Source of the DNA: Rhineura floridana
Taxonomy: Eukaryota > Chordata > Lepidosauria > Squamata > Rhineuridae
Direction of reading: 5' to 3'
NCBI RefSeq assembly: GCF_030035675.1
Contig: NC_084493.1
Location: 25,178,203 to 25,242,202, forward strand
Length of the DNA stretch: 64,000 nucleotides
Both the position numbers and the translations under genes were made by a program. Each line of letters opens with the position of its first letter. Position 1 is the stretch's first letter. The notes beneath the pieces are model-generated. The model saw nothing but the letters and a program-made list of their open reading frames with translations. It ran no database searches and had not been told where the DNA came from. Positions 11,461 to 23,330 of this stretch are shown piece by piece.

Positions 11461-12881
11461 GATACAACAGAAGACTGAGGCATGAAACAAAGAAGTTTTA
11501 CTTAACACTGCAACTCTTTCAACAGCTGATCTCATAATGGCGGCTGCTCTTGATTTCATTTCTTTGGTGATGTTCCCTAAAACTGATTCCTACCATGCAC
11601 CCACTCAACACTACACTTCAGTTCCTATTATTTATTACAGTTACAGTTAGTTTTATCTATAATGATTTTCTATCCTGCCCGTACCTGAAGGTTGGGGGCA
11701 AATCACAACCATTTGAAAACAAAACACAAAAATTCAAATTAAATAGACAAATATGTAAATAGCAAGTAATCCAAATAAAAATCATACCAAATTTAAATTT
11801 AAGACTGAAGTGACAACCTCCAGACCAGCTGAGCCCCAGCCATCAAACACCAGACCAAACTTTGTTATACAGCACCTTCAGAAGAACCTCGGGATTTGAG
11901 AGCTGCTGGGCCTCTGTTTCCAGCAGCACACATGCAGAAAAACTTCCCAATGGTAAGTTTTCAGGGTCTTTCAGAGAGTGGCAGAGAGAGGGGAAATTTC
12001 ACATATTTGCTTATTGGATTCTTATAATGTAAAGCCATCTAATATTAATATAGGGTGCCCAAACTATTTAGGGCTATAAATGTCAAGAAACATAAGAGTA
12101 AGAGCAGAAAGGCTACAGAAATCCACGACAGTTGCTTCAGTTGTTATAATATGTTCTGACCTGTCAAAGAAGTAGGCCATTGCATTGAGGAGCAGTTTGT
12201 GACTAGTCTCCAAGAGCAAGTCTCACATACAACTTGCTACTATTGTCTAGTTTCAAAGCCAATGAGTACAAATCACAATAGCTAAACCTGAATCTGGAAC
12301 AGCCAAAAGCCATTTACCATCATCAGTCTGAAATGGTGAAAATCGTTCCTAAAATTTTCCGGGAACAGCAAGAAATGTTGAAATGGAATGGACCATTCCA
12401 AAATGTTAATGTTGTGTGATCCAAGAGGCTCCAACATATCCAATTATTGCTCCTAACATCACAGGCTACATGCCTAACCATCTTGATTATTTTAGCCCTC
12501 ATTTCTTTGTTAGGCCCCTGGATTTTTCTGCTCTACCACACACTTTATTTAAACTTTCAGGCTCTGCTATTTCCTAGAGTGGCAGTTTCTCCAAGAATGA
12601 ACACTCATCTTAAGATAAGCAAATGTTGTCCAAGGCGCCATTCTGACTTCACCCACCATCTTTGCCACACACATTGAACTGAGAGGGGTGAGGTGGGGGA
12701 ACAATTTGAGGATTATCAGAGAATCAGCAGAAATTCCTTCTGTGGGTGGAGATGAGCCTTCGGAAGTGAATCAGATGCTGTTAAAAATAAAAAAACTGTT
12801 GTAGTACAAAACTCTGATAAGATCAGGATTACTATCCTGTGTTGGAAGCTCTCAAGCACTATTAGAGTAGTAATTATCTCT

Positions 12882-12906
12882 CTCTCTCGCACACACACAC
12901 ACACAC
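12882..12906. repeat. (TC)n(AC)n microsatellite
   Basis: A short TC run passes directly into an AC run. Confidence 0.85.
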
Positions 12907-12978
12907 TATACACACACCTTCTGCTGCCTGTTATATTTTGCAAGAGCAGGAAAATAACCCTACCTCCTGTTATTGGTA

Positions 12979-13197
12979 CAGTAAGGCCCTGCTTACCGGC
13001 GCTTCGCATTCCGGCATTCCGCTAATGCGGCAGTGGGAAATTCCCCCTTTTAAAGCCGATTTAGCGACATTTTACAACATTTTCACATCATTTTCATGCG
13101 ACAGCCCCATTATAGTCTATGGGTCCTGCTTTACGGCGATTCCCGCTTTACAGCGGGGGCCTGGTCCCTAACCCGCCATATAAACGGGGCCTTACTG
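12979..13197. mobile_element. Tigger/pogo-like MITE, copy 1
   Basis: Ends are CAGTAAGGCCCTGCTTA and the inverse (GGGGCCTTACTG), flanked by TA on both sides, as expected of Tc1/mariner-Tigger elements. It is 219 bp with internal shorter inverted blocks around GCTTTACGGCG. No transposase is present. A second copy is at 60608-60812. Confidence 0.85.
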
Positions 13198-14162
13198 TAC
13201 AAGAGCTCAGCTTGAATTTGCGGCTTTCTAAATGCTTAAGTATGTAACTGATCAAGGTTAAGTGTGAGAAATAGGAAACACTAAATTCCATATGTGCAGA
13301 TATCCAGCTTACTCCTTCATTAGACTTCCTTTACCACTTTAAAATGTACAGTTGGGCAGTGCCTTTATTGGGGCCAGCCAAAATGTCACAGCAGTGTGGC
13401 AAGCGATTTAGTTCTCCAGAATACTTCAACACGCAGCTTACACTGACCCGGAGGGTGGGGTGGGGAGAAGAGAGACAAAAATTAAGCTGATGTTGTAACC
13501 ATGAGGTCAATTTAGAGGCTCAGTTTCAAGATGGAGATTGCAGGCTGAACAAACCCTTCCCAGACATCAGGTTATGCACCTGGGATTCTGAGATAGAGAA
13601 GCAATGACTGTTTCCTATCTCCAAGAAATTAAAATATGGGTTGTAACCCAGATCTATCCCAACCCTGGACCAACACAGCTACCTTCGAGTTTGCTCAAGT
13701 TCTTCAATGCAAACAAAAAATCATCAAAATAACTGGGACAGAAATACAACTCCTGCTAACTTTACCTCTCTACCATTGCCAATTACATATCTCCCCACAC
13801 ACCTCTCATAGACAGCCTTCACTTTCCACAATAACTCCAAGTTATAATCCTGACACGAGCCTATTTGATGGTTATGATCTTCAGCCGAGGCCCTGCCACA
13901 GGTACCTCACCTTCAGAGAAGAGTGGCTACCTTATCTGTGGTGGCATATCATTTGTGGAAATTCCCACATTCATCTGCCAGGCTTCCAGTTTACTAGCAT
14001 AGAGATGCCAGGTAAAAATGGTTGTTTCTGCCCAGGCTCTTAATAGCAAAAGAATCATGTTGTTCTAGGCTGTCTCCTACTTTGTTGTGTTTTATGCAGT
14101 CCCTGTGTTTGAGTGTTTCTGTTTTTATTTGTAGATCATTTGGTTTTGTGGTGACATGAAGT

Positions 14163-14500
14163 CAGGGGTGGAGAATCTCAGGCCCTTATGTCAAATGTGG
14201 CCCTCAAGCCTCTCTATCCGGCCCTCGGGACACTCCACAGGTTACACCCCTCCCTGGCCCTGCTTTGAGCCCTCCTCAAGTGCTTTTGCCTCACTCAAAT
14301 GTTTCCTTGAACTGTGATAATCCCTCTTGCTTGCCTGGATGAAGGCTGAAGATATGTCTCCCTGTAGAAACCTGGGTAGAATGTAGCCTACTGTACAAAG
14401 GTACAAGTCACATCTGTTGTTTTACCTGTTTTTGGTTGTGGCTCCATCCCTAGAAGTTTGCTCATGGAGGAATGCGGCCCTTGGAAGCTACTTGAGGACT
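14163..14500. mobile_element. Probable hAT-type element, one end only
   Basis: The left part starts CAGGGGTGGAGAATCTCAGG and carries AATGTGGCCCTCAAGC, the typical opening of hAT/Charlie-like repeats. No matching right end or duplication was found. Confidence 0.4.
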
Positions 14501-14632
14501 GAGGTTGAAAGGCAGGGTAAAATAGCTGAAGGGAATTTATAAAAGGCACCAGCATCCACCTGTCTTAGACCTTTACCACTGCTAATCATAATCATATTTC
14601 CACGAGTAGTGCTACAAATATATTCACTAATA

Positions 14633-14915
14633 GGCAAAAAACCTTGCAGTTTAAGAACGTACCTATAGCCAACAGACATTTCTATCCAACTTTAAAAAGC
14701 AGGGGAATTGGGCAGCTATAGTGAATGCACCAGGGGAGCAGGAGACCTGACCTCCTCTCTGAGATATTGTGCTGTCCTACAAATTTGTCAAAATGCAAAC
14801 ACAATTTGGGTTGGTCTTTCACAGTCCAATCCACTTTCTGAGTAGCTTGGAAGAATTTGGTAACATGTGCCTCTGAGCATATGGTGAGTGGTAGCAACCC
14901 CTGCCATCTCCAAAG
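14633..14915 (-). repeat. Unclassified repeat, arm A of an inverted pair
   Basis: The reverse complement matches 18243-18525 over about 290 bp at roughly 90% identity by eye. Shared blocks include CACTCACCATATGCTCAGAG, GTGGATTGGACTGTGAAAG and GAGAGGAGGTCAGGTCTCCT. I do not recognise the family. The open frames on both arms are similar but I take them as shadows. Confidence 0.7.
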
Positions 14916-15629
14916 ATGGAGAATTATATTTTTGTATGTGTGTCTTGGTGATCTTCTGACTTTGCTTCTTTCCTGTGTTACTATTTGTTTTTACACAGAA
15001 TCTAATCTAGAAAATTTTATTTCCCTCATCATTCCTCCTAGAAACCTGTATCAAATTTATTTTTATTAATTTCAAAGCCTTTTTATTGGTCAATGTCATA
15101 TGATGGTGAAGACAGCCGTTTGTCTTTCAAACTGGAGGTTATGTTCTATTTCTATTTTGGATGCATTAACAGTTGAATCTGAAACTGCAGTTTGATGTAA
15201 AATCAGACTGATTACAATATGTTGCAACTCAAACAATGACTAGCTGTTGGAAAAAAACAAACTTGGCCTACCCAAGATGCATGTTTTCAGCTTGCTATGT
15301 TTAAAACACTTCATTTAAGGAAAGGTGGGCATGGTCAATTAAAAACAGAGCACACCTAGAAATTTGCTAGAATATATTTCACCTCCCACTGTTTTATCTT
15401 GTGCAAACTGAGACACTCCGGATGTCCACTGGAGACTATTCTGCAGAATAGTCAGTGCTACCATTCCAAAATTGTTTTTGCAGTTTTTTAGTGTATATTT
15501 TGCAGAGTATTGCTGTGCTTCACATATTCACAAAAACAGAAACAAAAGAAAATGATTTACTATAGGAAACTTCACTAAAATTGCAAAGTAAATCAAATAT
15601 ATTTAAAGTGACCATCTGAAGTATATCAA

Positions 15630-18165
15630 CTGGTAGTAGGTGTCTACTACAGACCCCCTGGCCAAGAAGAGGTGGTAGATGAGGCCTTTCTCAAACAAAT
15701 CTCTGAAATCTCAAGGAGGCAAGAAGTAGTAGTGATGGGGGACTTCAACTACCCGGATATCTGCTGGGAGACAAACTCTGCGAAGCACAAAGCCTCTAAC
15801 AAATTCCTGATGGGCCTTGCTGATAATTTCCTCTTTCAAAAAGTAGAAGAAGGAACAAGGGGATCGGCAATCCTGGACCTGATCTTAACTAACACGGACG
15901 AATTGGTCACGGGAATTAAAGCGGTCGGTACCTTGGGGGAAAGTGACCACGTAATGCTAGAATTCGTGATTCTGGGGAAAGCCAAAGAAGAATATAGTCA
16001 AATATGGACCTTGGATTTCAGGAAAGCCGATTTTAGCAAGCTCAGGGAAATGATGGGTAGGATCCCGTGGCTAGATAGACTAAAGAAAAAAGGAGCCCAA
16101 GAAGCGTGGGAGTTCATGAAGAACGTATTACAAAAAGCTCAATCGCAAACAATTCCAAAGAGGAAGAAAAACGGAAGACATCGGAAAAAGCCAATGTGGC
16201 TACATGGAAGACTGGTGGAGGAGGTAAAAATAAAAAAGAGCATGTATAAAGAATGGAAGGAAGGACGCATCACCAAGGAAGAGTACCGACGAGCGGCTTG
16301 GGCATGCAGGAATAGTGTAAGGAAAGCTAAAACCCAGAATGAGCTGAGGCTGGCGAGGGAAGCGAGGAACAACAAAAAGGGGTTTTTCAGATATGTTCGA
16401 AGCACGAGAAAGACCAAGGAAACGGTGGGACTGCTGCTCAATGAGGATGGAAAAATGTTGACAGATAACAAGGAAAAGGCAGAACTGCTCAAAGCATATT
16501 TTGCCTCCGTTTTCTCCCAAAAAGGGAACAGTGTGCAACCTTCCATTGGTAGCAATCTCAGTAAGAGGTCGGGATTGCAGTTCAAGATTGATAAGGAGAT
16601 AGTCAGGAAATACCTAGTTAACCTAAATGAGTTCAAATCTCCAGGGCCTGATGAACTGCATCCCAGAGTATTGAAGGAACTTGCTGACGTACTCTCGGAA
16701 CCTCTTGCCATTATCTGTGCGAAATCCTGGAGAACGGGAGAGGTGCCGGAGGATTGGAGACAGGCAAACGTCGTCCCGCTCTTTAAAAAGGGTAAAAAAG
16801 AAGATCCGGGGAATTACAGGCCGGTCAGTCTGACTTCAATACCGGGAAAGATATTAGAACGGATAATAAAAGAGTGCATTGGCAACTATCTAGATGACAA
16901 TGCTGTGATTAGTAGGAGCCAGCATGGGTTTGTCAAGAAAAAAATCCTGTCAAACTAATCTCATCTCTTTTTTTGATCGGGTCACTAACCTAGTAGATGG
17001 TGGAAATGCTGTACATGTCATCTATCTAGATTTCAGCAAAGCGTCCCCCACAACCTTTTCATTAGCAAACTGGTCAAATGCGGACTAGATGGAAATACTG
17101 TCAGGTGGATTCACAACTGGTTGGAAAACCGTACTCAAAGAGTGGTCGTCGGTAGCTCTGCTTCGGACTGGAAGGAGGTTTTGAGTGGAGTGCCACAGGG
17201 TTCTGTCCTGGGGCCGATACTCTTCAACATTTTTATCAATGACTTAGATGACGGGGTGGAGGGAAGCCTTATGAAGTTTGTGGATGATACGAAACTGGGA
17301 GGGATAGCTAACACAATGGAAGACAGGAATAAAATCCAAAGGGACCTGGATAGACTGGGAAATTGGGCTGAAATTAATAAAATGAAATGCAATAAAGACA
17401 AATGCAAGATTCTGCATTTAGGCCACAAAAACAAAATGCATGGGTACAGGATGGGAAATACCCGGCTTAGCAGTAGTGCGTGTGAGAAGGACCTTGGAAT
17501 TGTAGTGGATCGCAAGTTGAACATGACCCAGCAGTGTGATGCTGTGGCAAAAAAGGCAAACGTGGTTTTGGGCTGCATAAACAGAGCTATAGTTTCCAGG
17601 TCGAGGGAAGTAATAGTCCCACTATATTCTGCATTAGTCAGGCCTCATCTGGAATACTGCGTTCAGTTCTGGGCGCCTCATTTTAAGAAAGATATAGACA
17701 AGTTGGAGCGGGTTCAGAAGAGGGCGACGAGGATGATAGCCGGTATGGAGAACAAGTCTTATGAGGAAAGGTTGAAGGAACTTGGCATGTTCAGTCTGGT
17801 GAAGAGAAGGCTGAGGGGCGACATGATTACACTCTTTAAGTACCTGAAGGGCTGTCACATAGTGGAGGGTACAGATTTGTTCACTGCTGCCCCAGAGGGT
17901 AGGACTAGGTCTAATGGTTTTAAGTTGCAGGAGCGTAGATTCAGATTGGACATTAGAAGGAACTTCTTGACAGTAAGGGCAGTTCGGCAATGGAACCGAC
18001 TGCCTAGGGAGGTGGTGGGATCCCCTTCGCTGGATGTCTTCAAGCAGAGTCTGGATAGCTATCTGTGGGAGATGCTCTAGCTGTGGATTTCCTGCTGTGA
18101 GCAGGGGGTTGGACTCGATGGCCTAAAAGGCCCCTTCCAACTCTATGATTCTATAACTGTATCTT
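15630..18165 (+). mobile_element. CR1 LINE, 5'-truncated, nearly intact ORF2
   Basis: Coding starts inside the endonuclease (VVGVYYRPPG, then VVVMGDFNYPDICWE and LGESDHVMLEF). Reverse-transcriptase motifs follow: KSPGPDELHPRVLKELA, NYRPVSLTSIPGKILERII, SQHGFV, GVPQGSVLGPILFNIFIND, the catalytic box as FVDD instead of the usual FADD, and C-terminal KSYEERLKELGMFSLVKRRL. The stop is at 18078-18080. The 3' end is the CR1 type (GGCCCCTTCCAACTCTATGA). Two breaks separate the frames: an extra A in the A-run near 16940-16946, and a small loss near 17040 within DFSKAFD. No ORF1 remains. It looks much younger than the copy at 5880-8640 but cannot be active. Confidence 0.93.
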
Positions 18166-18242
18166 AATAATGTTGTTTCCTCCCTGCCACAACAAGATCA
18201 GCACAGCACATGTCTTGCTTCTATTATTTGGGATGATTACAG

Positions 18243-18525
18243 GTGTTGCCACCACTCACCATATGCTCAGAGGCACATGTTACCAAATTCTTCCAAGCTA
18301 CACAGCAAGTGGATTGGACTGTGAAAGACCAACCCAAATGGTACTTGCATTTTGACAAATTTGTAGAGCAGTACAGTATCTCAGAGAGGAGGTCAGGTCT
18401 CCTGCTCCCCTGGTGCATTCACTATAGCTGCCTGATTTCCCTGCTTTTTAAAGTTTGATAGAAATGTCTGTTGGCTATAGGTACATTCTTAAACTGCAAG
18501 GTTTTTTGCGTATTAGTGAATTTCT
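18243..18525 (+). repeat. Unclassified repeat, arm B of an inverted pair
   Basis: This is the plus-strand copy of the unit at 14633-14915. It begins 80 bases after the CR1 3' end and is followed by a GA-rich minisatellite. The two arms point towards opposite directions with the CR1 between them. Confidence 0.7.
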
Positions 18526-18585
18526 CTGCTTTTTAATCCAGGAGGTAAGAAATGGGATCCTGTGCAAGTTGGCTGAGAATAGATT

Positions 18586-19400
18586 GATCATTTGCATGCT
18601 TATCAAGTTCAATGGGATTTACTCCCCTGTAATCATGCTTAGGATAGATGAAACTGACCACAGGGGATGGGGAGGGGAGGAGGCGGGGGGAGGAAGGGCA
18701 GAGGGAGAAGGGGGAGGGGAGCAGGCGGGGGGAGGAGAAGAGCAGGTTTGATCATTTGCATGTTTATTGAGTTCAGTGGGATTTACTCCCATGCAATCTT
18801 GCTTAGGATAGGGAAAACTGACTGGGGGGATAGAGGGAGGGCTGGAGTGGGCAGGGGAGGAAGGAAGAGGCAGGTCTAATCATTTGCATGCTTACTGAGT
18901 TCTATGGGATTTACTCCCATGCAATCATGGTTAGGATAGATAAAATTGACCATGGAGGAGGAGGGGGAGGGGAGAGGAGAGGGAAGGAGAAAGGGAGGAG
19001 AGAGGAAAGCAGAAAGGGGGAAGAAGGGGATTGGAAGGGGAGGGGCAAAGAAGAGGTGATGGGAGGAAGGAGGTTTGATCATTTGCATGCTTACTGAGTT
19101 CAATGGGATTTACTCCCGTGCAATCATGCTTAAGATAGGTAAAACTGACAATGGGGAGGAGGAGGGAGAAGCATGGGGAAGGGGAGGGAGGGGCAAAGGA
19201 AGGGGGAGGGAAGGGGCGAGAGGGAGAGGATAGGAGGAAGGAGAAGGGAGAGTGGGTTTGATCATTTGCATTCTTTTTGAGTTCAACAGGATTTATTTCT
19301 GTGCAATGATGTTTAGGATAGGTGAAACTGACCTGGGGGAGGGGCAGGGAGGGGAGGAGATTGGGTGGGTGGGCACTGGGCAGAGGAGAAGCCCCTTTCC
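18586..19400 (+). repeat. Minisatellite: five units of a palindromic core plus purine linker
   Basis: Five units start at about 18586, 18750, 18879, 19077 and 19260. Each opens with about 85 conserved bases containing ATCATTTGCATGCTTA, TTCAATGGGATTTACTCCC and AATCATGCTTAGGATAG. This is followed by a guanine/adenine-only linker of very different length (about 45-110 bases). The core belongs to the same small palindromic repeat family found at 34-37 kb and 56-57 kb. Unit spacing (129-198 bp) varies because of the linker. Confidence 0.85.
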
Positions 19401-19516
19401 TTTCCAAAAGGAAAACATTGTAAAGAGTATCATTCTTTTTCAGGGTTTCTCCCACCTTTTTATTCTACAGCAGGCACATGTAGCTTCCCACCCAAATTTA
19501 AACCAAAGCTGTCCCT

Positions 19517-21913
19517 GGCCACATTCACACCAGGCCTTTATTTCACTTTAGTCAGTCATGGCTTCTCTCAAAGAATCCTGGGAAGTGTAGTTAGTGAAGG
19601 GTGCTGAGAGTTGCTACGAGAGGCCCTGTTCCCCTCACAGAGCTTCAATCATAGCAGCTGACTGTTAAACGACTCTGGCCACTGGAGCTCTGTCAGGGGA
19701 ATAGGACTCTCCTCTCAGGGTACAAAGCAGGGGTGTCCTCTTTCTCCCCTCCTTTTTCTCCTGGCCATAGAGCCATTGGCCATTTCTTTTCGTAGCAACA
19801 ATATAAAAGCGATCAAAATAGATCAAGAACATCACCTTCTGAGTATCTATGCAGATGACATGGCCCTAGAGGCTGCTCTGTACATTAAAAAGGAATTTCA
19901 GCAATTTGCTGATGTATCTGGACTAAGAGTGAATTTGAAGAAGTCTGAAGCCTTGTGTTTCCACTTACCACCAAACCTACAAAAACAATTCGCAGCTGCC
20001 TCGGATATAAGTCTATGTTCAAGTCAGGTGCGTTACTTAGGAATCCCGGTGCATAGGAACTTCAACAAATTATTTTTGGCCAATTATATGCCATTGGTAC
20101 AAAATCAGAACTGAATTAAATGGAAAAAATTACAATTACCATTATCAGCTAGAATTGCAGCAGTCAAAATGACAACCTTACCTAAACTTACCTTTCTCTT
20201 TCATGCTCTACTGACAAACAGTTAAAGATTTGGCAGAAAGAAATAGAAAAATGTATATTCAGCAATAAAAAACCCAGAATCAGAAAGTTTTTGTTATACT
20301 GCCCCACCAAAAATTTACATTTGAAATATAATTGGTTAGCATCATAATATCATCATTTAATCTACATAATGCTAGACTATAAAATCAAAAGATGGGTGGT
20401 ACTGGAGAGTGTATCCCAGCGGGGGATCACTCTGGGAACGACTTCCTTCAGGAACATGTCGAAATCCACATGGAAAGAGTGGGGGGGGGAATCCATTCAC
20501 CAAGATGTTGATTCTGAGCTGGCGCCGTTGGGGAAAGAAATTATTGTTGAATCCATCAGCATTTTTTCATCAAAATTTCTTTAATAGACATCGATACTTA
20601 CCATGGAGGAAATGAGGATTCTTCAGACTTCGAGATTTTTAAGTCAACAGAGTTATGGTCACACATCAAGCTTTCGATGCAGCTGTATGTGGTCAGGGTA
20701 TACTCTGGCTACACTGGAGGCAGATTCTAGACTTCCTAACTCGTCCTGAAACTAAAGCCCAAGCTACTGAAGTTCTCTCCCCATTTGAACATATCTTTTT
20801 GGCAGCTAGAAACAGGGACAAGGGGAAAACTTCCCAAATATATGGAGTTTTACTATCATTAGGTGGGGATGGCATGAATGGTCTAAAAAAGATATGGGAA
20901 GGAGATTGGAGTAGTGAGACTGATGAACAGGACTGGAAGATGATATGGAATAAACCACTTGTAAGCACATCTTCTCAGATATGGGAAGCTATGTTAAAAG
21001 TGGCACGTAGGTGGTACCTGACACTTGTTCACTTGTCCAGAATTAACGCGGGACATGCTCCGATGTGTTGGAGGGGGTGTGCCTCGCTGGGGACTTATCA
21101 TCACATGGGGTGGGAATGTGCTCAAGTGAAGCCTTTTTGGACCCGAGTCTTCGAGGAAATACAACACATCATGGCCTCAGTTCCAGAGAGGATTCCACAA
21201 CTCGCAGTTCTGAATCTTTTTGTAGGAGTCCATAAAGATCTCAAAAATAGATCTCTCATAGGCTACTTACTAATGGCCGCTAGGATTACAACTGTAAGTT
21301 ATTAGAAGGATCTAAGCAGAGCCACCTTGGAGTATCGTTATCAAAAAGTCTGGTATATGGCTTTCATGGAAAAATTAACTAAACTTTTCGCTTAGCGCAA
21401 GGTACAACCAAAACAGACAGATTTTTAGATACATGGTACCCGTTTGTAGCATACATCAACCAAAATGAACAAGGGAAAAAGCACCCTCATATTTGGAACG
21501 CCTAAAAGTTATGATAACTTGGAGTTGTTTAAAAAATTTATTAATTCACCATTGACATTTGGTTATTGTCTTCCTCAGTAAGATCTGTAAAAGTTTTGGC
21601 TGAGAACCTTTAACATTCACAAATAATAGATATGGAGACAGAATATTTGTAAAATTTATAATCTAGAAAGTGCCAGGGTGGGCAAGTGCCAGGGTGGGGT
21701 ATGGTGAGGGGGAAAGGGTTAATTATTTTTGTTTTATTTATGCCTCTCTATTTCCAACAGTTGTATTGGTAATGGAAGATGTTTAATTTGAAAATCAATA
21801 AAAATTATTTACATAAAAAGGACTCTCCTGTCAGCACTCTTCACAAACTACACTTCCCAGGATTCTTTGGGGGAGCTATGACTGTCTCAGGTGAAATAAA
21901 GGTGGGTATGGCC
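19517..21913. mobile_element. Foldback DNA element split by an L1 insertion
   Basis: The left arm has CCTTTATTTCACTT, GTCAGTCATGGCTTC and AAAGAATCCTGGGAAGTGTA. The right arm (21835-21913) is its inverse, with TACACTTCCCAGGATTCTTT and GGTGAAATAAAGG. The arms belong to one element of roughly 280 bp once the L1 at 19719-21818 is taken out. I found no clear target duplication. A partial copy occurs at 37930-38030. Confidence 0.65.
19719..21818 (+). mobile_element. L1-clade LINE, 5'-truncated and decayed
   Basis: An open piece at 19776-20114 has the reverse-transcriptase box IYADDMALE and downstream LRVNLKKSEALCF and QVRYLGIPVHRNF, as in L1. Further L1-like fragments follow to 21305 (CWRGCASLGTYHHMGWEC resembles the C-terminal Cys/His region), in several frames. 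An imperfect 16-bp target duplication, AGGACTCTCCT(C/G)TCAG, lies at 19703-19718 and 21819-21834. The 3' end is AATAAAAATTATTTAC. It is inactive. Confidence 0.85.
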
Positions 21914-22591
21914 CCGATTAGCCAAGCCAAGCAGCTGTGAGTCTGGCTTTTAGAATGCCTGACATTATCATCAAGTTCAATGTAAAATTTCTTAATTCAA
22001 AATCAGCAAGACATTTTTTTAACTTTTAAACTGCAGAAAATGAAGGTCAGAGTATAGGGAAAGGGCAGTAATAGGATTACATGTACTCCATGAACACAGC
22101 TGATTTTTAATTAATTTCAACAAATTATAAGAACTCTGACAGAAAAAAGTCCAAAAGCGGTCTGGTTTTTTTACACGTTGAATTCTTGATTCTCTCTGAC
22201 TGTTTTGTGTATCACCATGAAAATTTAGAGGGTTGTTAAGCAAGCTTTTCTGAGTTCAGGACTATTAGTTTTGTAAGGTTTTCTTTTGGAATGCACTTAT
22301 GGGAAGCATCAGAATGGCATGGGGGGTATTTTCAATTTGACATTGCAGAATGCGAAAAATCCACGCTGGCTATAGTATATAGCCACTCTCGTGGCTGTAT
22401 AATTCTGTGCTTTTGCTTTCTGCAAAGTGCATTACAATCCTTACTGTGTTTTGTACTTCACCCTCTGAGATACATTGCCATTATTCCCATTTCACAAATC
22501 TGAAAAGGAGACAGAATGATGCCACACAAAAGCAGAGGTCAGACTTGGACTTGGGAGATCTGAGTTCAATTCTTTAACTAATCCCCTATCG

Positions 22592-22724
22592 CAGCCTTTC
22601 CCAACCAGTATGCCTCCAGATGTTGTTGGACCACAACTCCCATCAGCCTCAGCCACCATTTCCAATGGCTGAGGCTGATGGGAGTTGTGGTCCAACAACA
22701 TCTGGAGGCACACCGGTAAGGCTG
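22592..22724. mobile_element. Short palindromic hAT MITE
   Basis: The ends are CAGCCTTTCCCAACCAG and the inverse of CAGCCTTACCGGTGTG, and almost the whole 133 bp folds on itself (ACAACTCCCATCAGCCTCAG occurs in both arms). The 8-bp duplication CCCTATCG / TCCTATCG flanks it (7 of 8). Confidence 0.9.
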
Positions 22725-23205
22725 TCCTATCGCATTGACTCTATAGGATCTATAAGTCTACATGCACTTTGATCTTTCCTTATTTTCCTCCTTAAATACC
22801 ATTCCAATATGGCTGTCCGTATAGTTCTCTCACCTTCTGCTATGTTGATTTATGCCTGGAACAATACTCCAGCCCTCCCATTCAAGCCACTTTTTCTCCT
22901 CTTGCACATTCTCAGCACACACAATTCTCCAGCAAATTCTTTGAGAAATATGCAACAATATGCCAAAACACTTGCTACTTCCAGGCAGCCCCTGCTCCCA
23001 TCCTCAATTCACCCTGTGTTATACTCTCTATGTTCTTATAGTTAAACCACAGTATTTGCTCCCAAAGGAGGCAATGATGGCCACCAACTTGGATGGCTTT
23101 AAAAAAAAAAGGATTAGGAAGATAAGGCTATCAATGGGCACTAGCCATGATGGCTGTGTTCTGCCTCCACAGTTGGAAGCAGCATGTTTCTGAATACCAG
23201 TCTTG

Positions 23206-23330
23206 GGAAAGGGCCATAGCTCAGTGACAGGGCATCCGCCTTGCATGCAGAAAGTCCAGGTTCAACACCGGACATCTTCACATAGGCTGGGAGAGATTCC
23301 CTGTCTAAAAACCTGAAATCTACATGCACC
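23206..23330 (+). repeat. tRNA-derived SINE (Ala-like head), 3' truncated
   Basis: GGGCCATAGCTCAGTGACAG (A box), TTGCATGCAGAAAGTCC and a B box GGTTCAACACC are clear. The family's end block is missing. Same family as 5425-5603. Confidence 0.8.

Noticed and set aside
13636-14043. 135-codon open frame
   Set aside because: No family wording; it probably lies in an unnamed repeat or plain intron.
16139-16711. 190-codon minus-strand open frame
   Set aside because: It is the antisense of the CR1 ORF2 region.
18586-19400. CRISPR-like array
   Set aside because: The repeats are about 85 bp, the linkers are purine-only and unequal, and the DNA is clearly vertebrate.
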